From Anoplolepis gracilipes (lineage: Eukaryota > Arthropoda > Insecta > Hymenoptera > Formicidae): DNA of 64,000 bases. Positions 52,881 through 64,000 of the stretch are shown in pieces. The stretch is from assembly GCF_047496725.1 (NCBI RefSeq), contig NC_132972.1:593501-657500 (forward strand). Reading direction: 5' to 3'. The first letter of the stretch is position 1. Every line of letters starts with the position of its first letter. The translations under genes and the position numbers were made by a program. The notes under the pieces were generated by a model. The model was not told the origin of the DNA. It saw nothing but the letters and a program-made list of their open reading frames with translations, and did no database searches.

Positions 52881-55803
52881 CGGAAAAAGCTCGACAAGAA
52901 CAACCCTCGGATCATTTTATCGATTCTCTCCCGTCGACGTACATACATTGCCCAACGATATTTCTTACATTCCTCGTAGAACCTTACTCGTCTCCTTCTT
53001 GTAAAAGTCTGTAAGATTTAACTTTATATTTCTTGCTAGATTTATATTTTTAAAATTTTAATAAAATGTCGCTTTTCTGCGTTCACGCTACAATGATTAA
53101 TTTAAGTAAAATATTAATGTTTCCTAAGTAGAGAGTGAACGAAAATTAACAGACACTGATGACACTTGTTAAATAATATATCAATTTTAAAGAATAGCTG
53201 AAAAGACCTCTATATAAAAACCACATTTTAAATATAAAATTAAATAAAAAATAAATCTTTCGCTAAGCTTATATAAATTACGATATAATTATTTAATTCT
53301 ATTAATTTTAACTAGTTATTAGACACTGACAGTCAAATTTTATTGTAAATCGCACGCAATTTCTCGTCAAAGTACTTTGTTTCAAATAAAATAATATCAG
53401 AATTATATTTTGGAAAGAAGAAGAATATTGCAGGCAGAGCGTGTATTCAAGTCGCAATTTTACGCGTAAGTGAATCGACTAACCCCTGACTGTCAGTTGG
53501 TTCCTGTCTAAAGCAACAGGTGCTCGTCAACCGCTGCCATGTGGCCGCTGCACAAATGGAAGGAAGTACGCATACTCTTCGCTACTCGAGACACATTTTT
53601 TTCTAAATATACGCGCGATGGTAAGAAATGTAAAATTTTCTCCTCGATATAAAATATATTTGCGCATATCTTTGTACTTAAAGTCGTGGCAAATAAATTC
53701 TCCATGGATTCTTTACCAATCCTTTAATTGTTCATATATTGTGTTTGCTGGGAGGGATTTACAGGTGTACATTAAATGATGGGATTAAAACACCTATGCG
53801 CGCGACTCTTCGCGGGTACAGCTGAGCTCCGCGTGAGTCTACAAATGGTTATCTTAAATATGTGTATTCGAAATATGTATTTTTACTTATATATAGTAAT
53901 CGGTAGACTCTTCGCATCTACACACACGGTAGACAGATATACAAAACATCGTATCGTACAAAATACTAGCAGTAGTATCACCTATCAACTTCGTTCCAAC
54001 GAATGATCCGCTACGCACGGTACCGATATTATGATTAGTATTCGTCGAAATATTCTTTTCGAAAAGATAAGAATTCTAAGAATATTATAACATATTCGTG
54101 AAAGAAATTAACAAACTTTTCGTGGTCCTTTTGTATCTCGAAAAGCGCTTGGCTTTTCATTTCCTGATAAATGTATATATGTATATTGACAAATATAATT
54201 AATTTAAATTCGATGTGTATATTTATACTGTTGTCAATAAAATACCATACGTAGCGGTTTACTAATGGAAATAAAACTCAAAACTTAAATATATAGTCGA
54301 GATTCTATGTATGTATATACAAAATCGCGATACAGGGCGTAAAGTGACACAATCGCATCTATCAAAAGATATTATAGATGAAGCAACTAATGTAAGAAGC
54401 AATATTTTAAATTTAAAACCTTTTAAAATTCCAGTAAAATACAAAGTACATTTGAAGAACGTTCGAGAGACTCAAAAGAAAGAATTGTTGCATTTTTAGA
54501 AAGTGATAAAACTATTCTTCATGATATCTTTTGGACATATGTGTTCTCTTTGTGCTATGTCGACAAGTGTTACTTATTTTTTTTAAATATATACGTTTTC
54601 TACCTTTCTTCTACCTTTCAAAACGTGCGACAGAGTCATTTCACGCAAGGTAGCCTGTATACATATATCTTGAAAAATTTTGCTAAAGTGTTGTTGGTCT
54701 TTGTACTGTTGTAAAGCGTTAATAAATAAGTGCGGGGAATGGATCTCGGTGCGGTATAGGATCAACAAACAAATGAACAAAACTGAAAAGAGACGGGAAA
54801 CATTTTTGTACTATGATTCAAGTTTTATTAAACAAATTAAATACAAAAGATTTTCTGTTGTTTGCTGTCCGCGTTTTATATATATATATAGCCGAATATC
54901 TCGGGGTTATAAATAATTAAAATAACAGAACAAGGAGTGGTATAAATAAAAAAAAAAAAAAAAGAAAGAGACGCTGAGAGAAAAAAGGTGTGACCTGTCT
55001 TAACTTTCATTTCCCGAATAATAAACATTCTCGCTTGCTTGTATTATATTGTTACGAACAGGATTCTCTAAAAGAAAAAGAGCAAAAATCAACTAATTAA
55101 TCCAGGCTTCTTCAATTCAAGGCTTGATTTATATCACCAACTAAAATTATACAAATTTAACTAAAATATTTAAAGTTGAAATTGAAGTTTTGAATTTTCA
55201 CCGAGAATTCTGCATCTCAGAACATGCAAAACACTTGTAATCTGTATATATTTTTTTCTATGTTATATATGAAAAATTGCTGTATTATGTTAAAGATTCT
55301 TCTGAAAATTAATTGAAGATTTACCAATACTTATAAAAAATTAAAAAAAAAAAAAAAAAAAAAAAGAGCACACATATTCACAGAATTCTCGATAAAAATT
55401 CGATATTTTTTCCGAAAGTAATAAATAAATGCACGTGGAATGCACGTAGAGCCTGGTATGTCCAAAATGCAAAGTATTATGAGAGAAAAAAACGAAGATA
55501 AAAAAGTAGATTCGTCGTGTCAAAACTGAAGAAAGAAAATGATTTAGTTTTGATACATTTTATGAAGAACCTTAATTACGGTAAATACGCTTAAAAGTTT
55601 CTTCAAGACCGATATTAATGTTTAAAAGTCGTTAGGATATGTACAAAGAGATATAATATTTGAATATGAAGTAAATATATTGAATTTTTCCCATGTCCCG
55701 AAAAATCGAACTGGACTAAATTCCCTTTCGATCCTTCGGGATCACTGGATATTAAGGTCGAAGAGCCACACAGTCTTCGTGGATGTCGAGATTGGTCTTT
55801 TAA

Positions 55804-55847
<44 letters not shown>

Positions 55848-58504
55848 AGAAGAAAACAACGGAAAAAGGAAAAAAAGCAACAATATTCAATGGCAGTCCA
55901 TTAAATGAGAATTCCTTTCCTTTCTTCTTCTTCTTCTTTTTTTTTTTTTTTTTTTTTTAACCGGTCAAAAGTGGAAAATGAGTCGAGGATCTACAAAACA
56001 CGGCAAGACGAAGTTTGGAATGTAATTAATGATAGAGATCCGAATATCCAGAAACTGTGTTGACTCTCGATACTCTCTCGTTCTCTCACTTTCTTACACA
56101 TGCATGCACACACTAACATTCTTTCACATTCTCTCCTTTTCTCGCGCACTCTTCATTTTCCGCATATTTGACATTCGCAAAACGGTGCCTGGGTAATTAG
56201 GCCCTCTTTGCTAACGCGTCGATACGTATCGTGCACGCGAATTACAGTTCCTTTATAATACTTGTAAAAGGTCTCGAGTCTCATGTAAATGGACAAGAGC
56301 ATATGTTTGCGTGGGTATGTGAATGTGTGTCGTGTATACACACATGTATTATATGTATATATATATATATATGTATGCATGTTATGTATGTATGTATGTA
56401 TGTAATATACATGGATAAACTTACGATAATAAAGTCAACCGCTTTTTCCGTACCGACATGTAAAGTAGCGAAAAATTTTATTTGCTTTTTCTTCTTTTCG
56501 CCCTTGCCCTCAAATTCTGATATACGATCTAAAAAGGTTCCTTTTACACATATCGCGCAAGAATAAAAACTAACAGTTACTAATATTGATAAAATAATAT
56601 TGATAATATTGGACAAAATATCGAACTAAAGATGGAAATTGGGAAAATAATAACTTACTTGCGAGTTAAAAATCGTTATGAAGAACCTTATGTGTTCCGT
56701 AAAAATAGATGGAGTAGTTTTTCGTGTAAATGCGAGAATATGCTTAAAAACTTTACACTGCTGTGAAAAACTATTATCTCGATCGTAACCAATTAATCTT
56801 CGAGAAATTTTTTTTGTACTTGATCATGTCATCATTAAAATTCAACAATAAAGCATAAAATTAATTTCTCTTGTAAAATTGAAATTATCTGAGAGCCAGA
56901 TTAGCGATAGAAATCTTTTAAAAGCAAGGTACTTCTTAAAATAGAAAATATTGTTTCAAATATTAAAGACTAAATCTGAAATAATTAGAAATGTTTACAT
57001 TTTTTTGTTTATCTCGATAAAAACAAAAGAGGCGAATCTCTTTAATTTTTAAATCTGTAAAATGTCGGTAGAACGCAATCGTGTTAGACACGAGAGTCAA
57101 CCGCGCGATCCTAAACATTTCACATTGAATCTTTGTCTTATCCTTCGTGTTATCCCTGCTTCCCTTCGCTAAATATTATATAACACTATACTATTTACAC
57201 CAACTTACATTACTACGGGACACTAAAGATTAACCTACCAATTATATATATATTACAGGACACGTCGTCATATTCAGACTTTCTCTGGCGACACGCGCAG
57301 TATATATATAACATCTTTGGACTCGGTTTTATTACACATTTATATAGAATATTATGATCGTTTTCTCGTCTAATCCGCTTCTCGTCATCTCGTGAGAGTT
57401 CACAAACATCTAACAACTCGAGAAGTGTTTCCCTTCAGTCTAATAAAAGAAAAATACTCTCCTATACTCCGTTTTCTGCTTATCGGCATTCGCTAACTAT
57501 TTCATACTTTCCATAATACATTGTATAAATATTTTAACGCTTGAGATTCTCTCGATGATTCCGTCAAATTTGTCACGGGGATCCTTGGAAGACAAGCGTT
57601 CTGCTTAAATAAGAATAAACACCTTCATCTTGCAATAAAGCATAAGGTTTTGCCCACGTGAACATTTTCCTACGTGGCTCAAAAAATAGTGTCTATACAT
57701 ATATCAGTGACCAAATACATCATCGAACAGGATATATTAGGATGACTATCGAATGCGAAACCACATTTATAGGAAGAAACTTTTTTCGCTTGTCGTTCCT
57801 GCATTCTCATTTCGTAGCGACTCGCGTATATCTGAAAATCGATTTTTTTTTACCGCATCAAAGAAATAATACGAATATAACTAAAACGACAACCCTAAAA
57901 CGGAAACTTGGCGAGATTCGTGGACCACTTAAACCGCCGACACTTGGGCGTCTTCGTCATCTGTAACATTTCGAAATGTGTTTTAGTATGACATGTCGCA
58001 AGTGTAAAGTATAATATGATAATCGGAATACGAGGGACTCTAATTTAGGTAGATATGATTTAATCGCGTGCAATTCTGTTCAATTTAATAATATCGATTA
58101 TCAAATCGGAGCAAAAGTATATGACAAAAATATCTCAAGCAACAATTAAGAGAAAAATTAAAAACTATTGCAAAATATCCCATGCAGGATAGCAAAGCAA
58201 TTTATACACAATTTCTCATATTTATTTTCTATATTTTTATAGATGTTAGAGTCTCTCGCTAATGTAATTCTGTCTAAACGAAAAAATTCGTCATCTCTTT
58301 ATCTGGTTATTTTTTTATCCGGTTCTAGACATTTCTAATTATTTTCAAACAAATTAATTCAAAAGAAATCAACAATTAATGCAGACAATGCAAAATGGAC
58401 AAACAAAAAATGGATAAAGGATAACACGTGCGACATGGATGCAAATAGCGAATCATGCTTCGACATTACGCAAAAGGTAAACTGTGAAAACAAATCGCAT
58501 ATAA
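52881..58504. other. Noncoding stretch downstream of Gef26
   Basis: AT-rich, with A/T tracts at about 55345-55366, 55806-55845 and 55937-55958, a (GTAT)n run at about 56385-56402 and a TA-rich run near 56360. The lysine-rich and phenylalanine-rich ORFs here simply translate the A/T tracts. Confidence 0.45.
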
Positions 58505-58510
58505 TTTATT
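58505..58510 (-). terminator. Candidate polyadenylation signal for Gef26
   Basis: This is the first AATAAA on the minus strand that I saw below the stop codon. It would give a 3' UTR of about 770 bases. The region is AT-rich, so such hexamers occur by chance, and ATTAAA at about 58636 is an alternative. Confidence 0.25.
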
Positions 58511-59277
58511 ATAACATTTCAATGCAAAACAAATTCAATGATAATAGGCAAGCTAGTGTATTATGCAATGATCACTAATGTAAATATTGACTGCGGGCAA
58601 TTATCATGAGTATGCATTATGAAATTACATGACCATTGTTTAATGAGTGCACTACTACATAATCACATTAATTAAACAGAAGCTTTCAACGTGTTGTACA
58701 AGCACGTTTTCGTTCACATTTACACGTAAATATTATATAATACTTATTTACAATATGTGATTATAACCACATGACACACCGATCGTTTGATCCGATCAGT
58801 CGATAACAATATCATCACTGTGTTATATTGTTTATGATTATGTTTAAAATTGTATTCAAAATTCTACTCATGATTATGTTCAAAATTTCATTTCAATCAT
58901 GTCATCATATATCTTTTTTTTTTATAAATAGAACAGATTATCTAAAAAAAAGGAATGGCCTGAATATATATGTCTATGTATATAAACTAACACTATATAC
59001 CAGAGAAAAAAAATTGCAAAATCTTGAAAAATCTTGCTATATCTATGATGTACACAAGAATAGAAAATGCATAACAAGATTAAGATAAGAGCCACGATTT
59101 TGACAACACGCGCACGATGAAACAAGAAACAAGAAAAAGAAAAAAAATTATTAAAAGCATTGCAAAAATACGTTGAAAATTACTCCGCTGTACGTGAGCT
59201 AACAAAGTAAGTTTCGCCAATGCAAATCAGCACTCTTCGCCGTGCGTGAATATTAACGATGGCAAATATAAGAAGCC

Positions 59278-59630
59278 TTAACATGAGTGTAAATCGAATG
59301 GCGTATATAAATATAAACGTAAGAGTGAATTCTGTGTGTGAACGATTGGTAGAGCGATTTGGTTAGATGTAGTAGTACCATCTTCGTGATCGGTGGCCCG
59401 ATAAGTGACCCCCTCGTGGCTGTTAGCACGACCGAGTCTGTGCAATCTTGCCATCTGTTGTGCGACTTTGTACGCCGGTGGTTGACGGCACTGCGGCGCG
59501 CTACTCATGCCGGGTCGCATGGTTGTGATCGACGATATGTTGCCCATAGTCGTCATTATGGTGGTGGTCCCCGCTCCGGGCGGTGGCAGCGGGGCTGGCA
59601 TCCCTAGGCCCATGCTTAATCCCGTAGTAC
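59278..59630 (-). CDS. Gef26: Gef26 last exon with PPxY motif and stop
   Basis: The acceptor is GGGTTTTCAG|GTACT, and the frame stays open for 116 codons to TAA at 59280-59278. It starts Gly/Met/Pro-rich (MGLGMPAPLPPPGAG), then has RQPPAYKVAQQMARLHRLGR, matching the family's conserved PPDYNVALQRSRM block with its PPxY retained. After an acidic DHED the sequence drifts into ...LYTPFDLHSC-stop. Vertebrate RAPGEF2 instead ends in an acidic stretch plus a PDZ-binding SAV. Either this C-terminus is insect-specific, or a weak donor after GAAGATG (exon end 59379, then GTACTA) is used in another isoform. Confidence 0.78.
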
Positions 59631-60705
59631 CTGAAAACCCTCGACTCTCTCGATCTCTCGATCTCGCTTTCTCTCTCTCTCTCTCCCCTTTCGCGCGCCG
59701 CCGCCTTCTTCCACCTCTTCAATATATTCTTCATCTCTCAACGACAAAGCGATTCGCTACCGCTACCTTAGTCGGACACTATGCTTGTAAACGAGCGCTT
59801 GTGCAGCAATGCAAAGAGCATTGAGTTTGTATGCGTTACATAGAATTCTAATTAACAGAATAGCGCCATTACGAGTTTCAGTGTCTTGGACGAAATATTA
59901 AAATATTTTCGCTCTGCGAAATTTTTTGTAAAAAATTAATTACATTCAAAAAATACTCGTGAGAATAAAAAGAAATAAAATAAAATAAAGGCCCAAGTTT
60001 TCACTTGTATTCAATATTCGTTTCAGTCTACATATTTTTAGCTCCTACTTTTTCAAGACATCGTAATGCAACGTTCGTCAACATTATCGTATATTATCTC
60101 TTCTACTGATACATTCAATATAATTTGCTCGACTCTATTTTATATTTTTTATAAATAAAGTCACAGTATTAAAAAATGATTTGCACTCGTTTACAGTCGA
60201 GATCCACGAGAGACAAACGAGCTAAAGGAAATCGCAAGACACATTCACCGCTAAACAACCTGCCCAAGAGAGGAGAAAAAAAAAAGCACATATACATGTA
60301 TACCGTTTTGCGTATAGTTAGTTCCTGGAAAGAACGGGCTCAGTTATATCTTCGCTAATACTACGAGACACGCAAATACGTAAATGGAGTAAAGTCGATG
60401 CAGCATGTTGCGCTTCTAGGCCACGCTAGAAACGAACCGTAATACTATGTCACAGCGTGCATACCAACAGACTTGTACGACAATTAATGATTAGAACGAG
60501 CGAGAACGTCACGCACAGAGAAAGAGAGACTATAAATACACTCTCGTGAAAGGCAATTTCCATCAAGTTCAGACAAAGCTCAAGCTTGTGTAGAGATGCT
60601 GGAGGTTGGCAAAGGTTGTAACATCTACCACTCGCAATATTTCAGTATACTGTTTTGCATGCATGAGCCACACTGTTCCGTTGAACCTAATGTATTCCGT
60701 TTCAT

Positions 60706-60739
<34 letters not shown>

Positions 60740-61242
60740 CAAGATTAACGCAATGATTCCAATGCAAGCCAAATAGACGAAATGAGCAGGCAGACGCGAA
60801 CTCACCTTGAGGAGTTGGGAGTTGGTGATGATGATGATGATCGTGATAATGTTGTTGATGATGATGATGGTGATGGTGATGATGATTGTGGTTGTGATTC
60901 TGATTGACAGGAAGCGGAGGTAACACCGCTACCGCATGAGGAAATGGAGGCGCTCCGCCTCTTATAACAGACCCTGCACCACACAGAGAAGCCACATACG
61001 ACATTTTTTTTACAAAATCTACAGACTTGTGCCGTTTATTGTAAACCTTTGAAAGAGGATGACCTTCGAAACGAGAATCTGACACGATTTTTGCGATCGA
61101 TGCAAATATTTTTCAAAGCCGGCGCACGATTAAGCGAATAACTAGCCGACATAGCAAGCTGTAAAGCAAATTTTACAGAAGCGTAAGGATAGAACGGCTT
61201 ATAAGCGGCTGAAAGCAGAATTGTTATACCACACACATATAC

Positions 61243-61291
<49 letters not shown>

Positions 61292-61570
61292 GTGCTCGAC
61301 GATGCGAATATTAACGCGAAAACGCACATAATGTTTAATAATAATATTTAATTCTTTTTTTAGACGTTAGAGTAACATTTAGGAGTAATTCGATTAGCGC
61401 TTGAAGGCAAATGGCCATGGGACATACGTTCTTTAGCGATAAATTTAGCCAGCAACTCCAAAAAAAAGCAAAGGAATAATAATTAATTACAAATGATAAT
61501 ATTGTACATAAATAAAAAAAAAAAAAAAACATTTTTTGATAATATATCTATTATTCAACAAATAATTAAA

Positions 61571-61609
<39 letters not shown>

Positions 61610-64000
61610 CTAAAATTATTCATATTAAAATAAAATCATAATTATGAATATTCAAAGATAAATATTAGATACTGAAACTGCGATATAATTTTACTCGGTT
61701 TCAATTTTTGATTACAACATTAAAGTATCTATCAAATACCGGAAATCATTACAGATATGTCTATAGTATCAAAATTAAAATTCCATAGTATTATCTTATC
61801 TCACGATACTTCTACTTGATACAATACTATCAACAGTACCATTACTGGACACAACAACAATTATATAACACGTTATAATCTCCTAACGATATAAAAAAAA
61901 ACAAGACAGATAATGTAAAAAAAACAACAGCTGACGTAAAACAATAAAACAAACATCGGATGGGTGTATAAAGTATAAACCGTAATCTTACATCGTAAAA
62001 ATATATCCAGCTTTCGTCGCTAAGAAGACACGCTGAGAGAAATTCGATTTCCAGAATCGGTGTCCGCGCAAAAGAGACTCTACTCTATATATCTCTACTA
62101 TTTCTACTACGGTCTACGAACAAGAGGAACAGCACACGAGCACAATTGGCCACAATCCGTTCTCTCGCTTCACTCTCGTGTTGTTGTTGATTACGTACCT
62201 TGCAGAGCGGAGTGCCGTCTTTGCGGTGGCGGTGGGCTGCCGCCCGCTTCCACGCTGCTCCCACTGTGGCTGTCCAGCTGAGTGCTATGACCGCTGTCAC
62301 TGCTTGTCACCGAACCTACGCACACGTCCCCAAGACACTTCTATCACTACACACGTTCCAGCCGGGGGATTATCCGCCCTGATGCGATCGCTAAACACGC
62401 TATCGTCTAGTCACGGCGTTCGTTTGTAATCCGTATCTCTTTGCTCTAAATCGAGTCAACGCGAGAACCTAATGTAAACTGATCACCTCGCTACGCTCTG
62501 GTTATATCTCTCTTGCACATTCCTATCTCTCTTTCCTACCGTCCATAAGTTTTATTCCATTCCATCAAAGCGTAATTGAATAAATATATATTATGCGCGC
62601 GACTTTTGGACGTTGTATTGAAATTGTAACACGTGATGATTTCCTACATGACAATTAGATCATACTCGTATAAATATATTTAATTTAGGTTACTGAGGCT
62701 GCACATTATCTTTCCCATTTACTATAATATTTTAAGATTGTCACAAGAGAGGCATTTATTAATTTTTTTTTTATTTCAAATACTTCAAAAAAAGCAGCAT
62801 TACAGATATCGATAGTGTCACAACTCCGTATGTCCCATGGTTCGAGAGCTCCGAATCGAAGCCGCACTTTGTTTTGAATTTAGTTTCATGAGGTATTCGT
62901 GATGTCTAATCGAAAAGAAAAGCTCTCGCTACAATAATCGGCGTACAAGATGCGTGTGTATGTGTGTGTGTATGTGTGGGTGTGTGTGAATGTGTGTGTG
63001 TGTGTGTGTGTGTGTATATGGATCAACTAAATAACATGGAACATTTATGAATTGCGTAAACGGCTGTGCAGCGTGCATAATAATGAGACTCTTTATTGCG
63101 AGACCTGACCAGTGTATATAACGAGCAATGAAGGTGCGTGATGGTGCTTCGCGAGATGCGTATCTATCAAGTTAATATTTAATTAATAGTATCTATCAAT
63201 ATTATGTATAAATAATCTAAAAAATTAAAAATAAAAAGCTATTAAAAGTATCGCAATAGATAAAATAAATTTTCAGATCTATTTAATCGGAACGATTCAT
63301 CTGTAAATGAGATCTTTAGAAAGACCTCAGAGAAAAGTATCATTGGATAGCATCTCGCTTCAAACCATTTTGTAAAAAATAAACTGTACTCACCGCTTGT
63401 CAAAGTTTTTCTCAGCGGTTGGAGATTGCTCAAGCTAGTTACGCTACTGCTCTCCGCACTGAGGTCGACAGGCGGCGGTAGACTAGCAGGTGTATCACTG
63501 TGGGATCGCTCGTGCATCGGTGCTCTGCTGCCGGATCCTACTCTTCTAGGTGCACCTGGACTAGGCTCTAAACCACTAGAATGTAGCGCTAATCCTGGTA
63601 CAGGTAGTGGCGGTGGACAATGCTTAGGTTGGTACGGTCGTGTTTTATGAGGATCTGACAGGGCTAACATTTTCCTCACCGCCTGTGGCGACGCAGCGCC
63701 GAATTTTGTACCTATAAAATCCATAATCAATATTAATTATAAGATAAAATCTTTTTAAAGAGGTTCCTAAGGAAAAAATTCCTAAAGAGAAAATAAATTA
63801 CAAAGCACAATTGATGGAAAGATTTACTAACCTTGTATACTTTTCCTGCCTTCGCTAGTGCTACTGGCGCTACTAGTAGTCGACAGAGTAGGTGATGGAT
63901 GTCTTCTTCCTCGACTGCCACTCAGCGGAACTGCGGCGGCAACCGCGACCGCTCCCGCGTGAGGCTCACAATCGACGGAAAGTTGATGCAGTCGCTCTTC
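59278..64000 (-). CDS. Gef26: Rap guanine nucleotide exchange factor, C-terminal tail (PDZ-GEF / Gef26, RAPGEF2/6 family), partial, 5 exons
   Basis: Joined exons 64000-63832, 63711-63394, 62315-62199, 60973-60806 and 59630-59278 give about 374 residues in one frame. Every junction is GT..AG and phase 1. Family knowledge: RAPGEF2/6 proteins load GTP onto Rap1/Rap2 and act at the membrane in adhesion, junction maintenance and migration; fly dizzy acts with Rap1 in integrin and cadherin adhesion. Their order is cNMP-binding region, RasGEF-N, PDZ, RA, CDC25 domain, then a long disordered tail. Only the tail is here. Visible blocks matching my memory of vertebrate RAPGEF2, in the same order, are LHQLSVDCEP, KFGAASPQAVRKMLALS, SDSGHS, QRRHSAL and QPPAYKVAQQMARL. 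The last contains a PPxY motif of the type bound by NEDD4-family WW domains. The order of five blocks makes the family call strong. The 2 vs 6 distinction does not apply to the single insect gene. The upstream part lies beyond base 64000. Confidence 0.85.
59631..60805 (-). other. Gef26 intron
   Basis: Noncoding. A (GA)n run lies at about 60710-60736, and a CT-rich run (GA-rich on the coding strand) at about 59643-59685, upstream of the last-exon acceptor. Short ORFs here show no recognisable protein. Confidence 0.7.
60806..60973 (-). CDS. Gef26: Gef26 exon encoding a histidine-rich tract
   Basis: 168 bases, between acceptor GGTGCAG|GG and donor CAAG|GTGAGT, phase 1 at both ends. It encodes a Pro/Ala segment (GGAPPFPHAVAVLPPLP). 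Next come alternating Asn-His, an uninterrupted run of nine histidines, QQHYHD and five more histidines. CAT and CAC codons are mixed, so the tract is not a pure triplet repeat. Poly-His is not part of the vertebrate tail as I remember it. Such homopolymers are common in insect regulatory proteins and may serve nuclear-speckle targeting or metal binding. Confidence 0.85.
60974..62198 (-). other. Gef26 intron with two TA microsatellites
   Basis: AT-rich intron with long (TA)n tracts at about 61240-61288 and 61575-61604 and an A tract near 61513. No coding signal was seen. Confidence 0.7.
62199..62315 (-). CDS. Gef26: Gef26 exon with SDSGHS block
   Basis: 117 bases, between acceptor GCGTAG|GT and donor CAAG|GTACGT. 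The correct frame is not the one giving the longest ORF here. It is set by the phase-1 joins on both sides and reads SVTSSDSGHSTQLDSHSG, then GGSPPPPQRRHSALQ. The SDSGHS and RRHS motifs occur in the same order in vertebrate RAPGEF2 tails. The RRHS serine looks like a basophilic kinase site (inference). Confidence 0.88.
62316..63393 (-). other. Gef26 intron with a (TG)n tract
   Basis: Noncoding. It contains an interrupted (TG)n microsatellite at about 62952-63017. No exon with both splice sites was seen. Confidence 0.7.
63394..63711 (-). CDS. Gef26: Gef26 exon with SPQAVRKML block and proline-rich linker
   Basis: 318 bases, between acceptor TTTTATAG|GT and donor AGCG|GTGAGT, both strong. Frame 1 encodes TKFGAASPQAVRKMLALSDP, matching the FG.NSPQA.KK.LSLSE block of vertebrate RAPGEF2, then a proline-rich PPPLPVPG segment. 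A serine-rich stretch follows (ERSHSDTPASLPPP, SAESSSVTSLSNLQP). The in-frame methionine upstream of the acceptor (MDFI) is intronic read-through and not a start. Confidence 0.88.
63832..64000 (-). CDS. Gef26: Gef26 exon (partial, cut by the window edge)
   Basis: This reads as 56 codons plus one base, from EERLHQLSVDCEP to EGRKSIQ, and ends at donor AAG|GTTAGT. The CEP block lies just after the catalytic domain region in the family. The middle is a low-complexity Ala/Val stretch followed by a Ser/Thr-rich run (HPSPTLSTTSSASS), which suggests a disordered, phosphorylatable linker. The 5' end of the exon is outside the window. The intron to the next exon is only 120 bases. Confidence 0.85.

Noticed and set aside
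55615..55904. Poly-Phe / poly-Lys ORFs
   Set aside because: Translations of a ~40-bp A tract.
59278..64000. IQSEC/schizo or SynGAP-type gene as the identity of the right-hand gene
   Set aside because: The poly-His tract suggested these first, but the ordered blocks CEP, SPQAVRKML, SDSGHS, RRHS and PPAYKVAQQ fit RAPGEF2/Gef26 and not those families.

Overview
This is a eukaryotic, almost certainly insect, window. It is AT-rich, with short GC- and CpG-rich islands, many microsatellites and A/T tracts, very long introns with GT..AG borders, and many short inverted-repeat DNA elements. The abundant CpG (cgcg) and the protein matches suggest Hymenoptera, perhaps an ant. That placement is inference. 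No bacterial-style gene, tRNA, rRNA or CRISPR array was seen.

The one gene I can name is at the right edge, on the minus strand (59278 to beyond 64000). Five exons splice in phase into the last ~374 residues of a RAPGEF2/6-type Rap guanine nucleotide exchange factor, the fly PDZ-GEF Gef26/dizzy. All four junctions are phase 1, and each rebuilds a glycine codon. Recognisable tail blocks are LHQLSVDCEP, KFGAASPQAVRKML, SDSGHS, QRRHSAL and a PPxY-containing block, QPPAYKVAQQMARL. The catalytic, PDZ, RA and cyclic-nucleotide-binding regions lie outside the window. The tail carries a histidine-rich tract and ends in a C-terminus unlike the vertebrate PDZ-binding end.

At the left edge, also on the minus strand, two small exons (11001-11103 and 2876-3009) join in frame. 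They encode part of a charged, probably coiled-coil protein that I cannot identify. Its 3' part lies left of the window. Its 5' part may use GC-rich islands further right: 34.8-35.4 kb has a polyhistidine ORF whose splice phase fits, and 40.4-41.1 kb looks promoter-like. These links are unproved.

The ~48 kb between the two exon groups is intron or intergenic DNA. It holds at least six inverted-repeat elements, most with TA at both ends, as expected of Tc1/mariner-type MITEs: 7263-7874, 9854-10425, 19471-19838, 31600-31909, 44093-45235 and 48862-49398. The 310-bp element at 31600 sits in one copy of a tandem duplication whose other copy keeps the uninterrupted site, so its boundaries and TA duplication can be read directly. 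Also present are a three-copy dispersed repeat family (11.9-15.6 kb), an 84-nt near-perfect hairpin (43884-43967), a 17-bp-arm palindrome (28827-28867), tandem duplications and long AC, GA and TA microsatellites.
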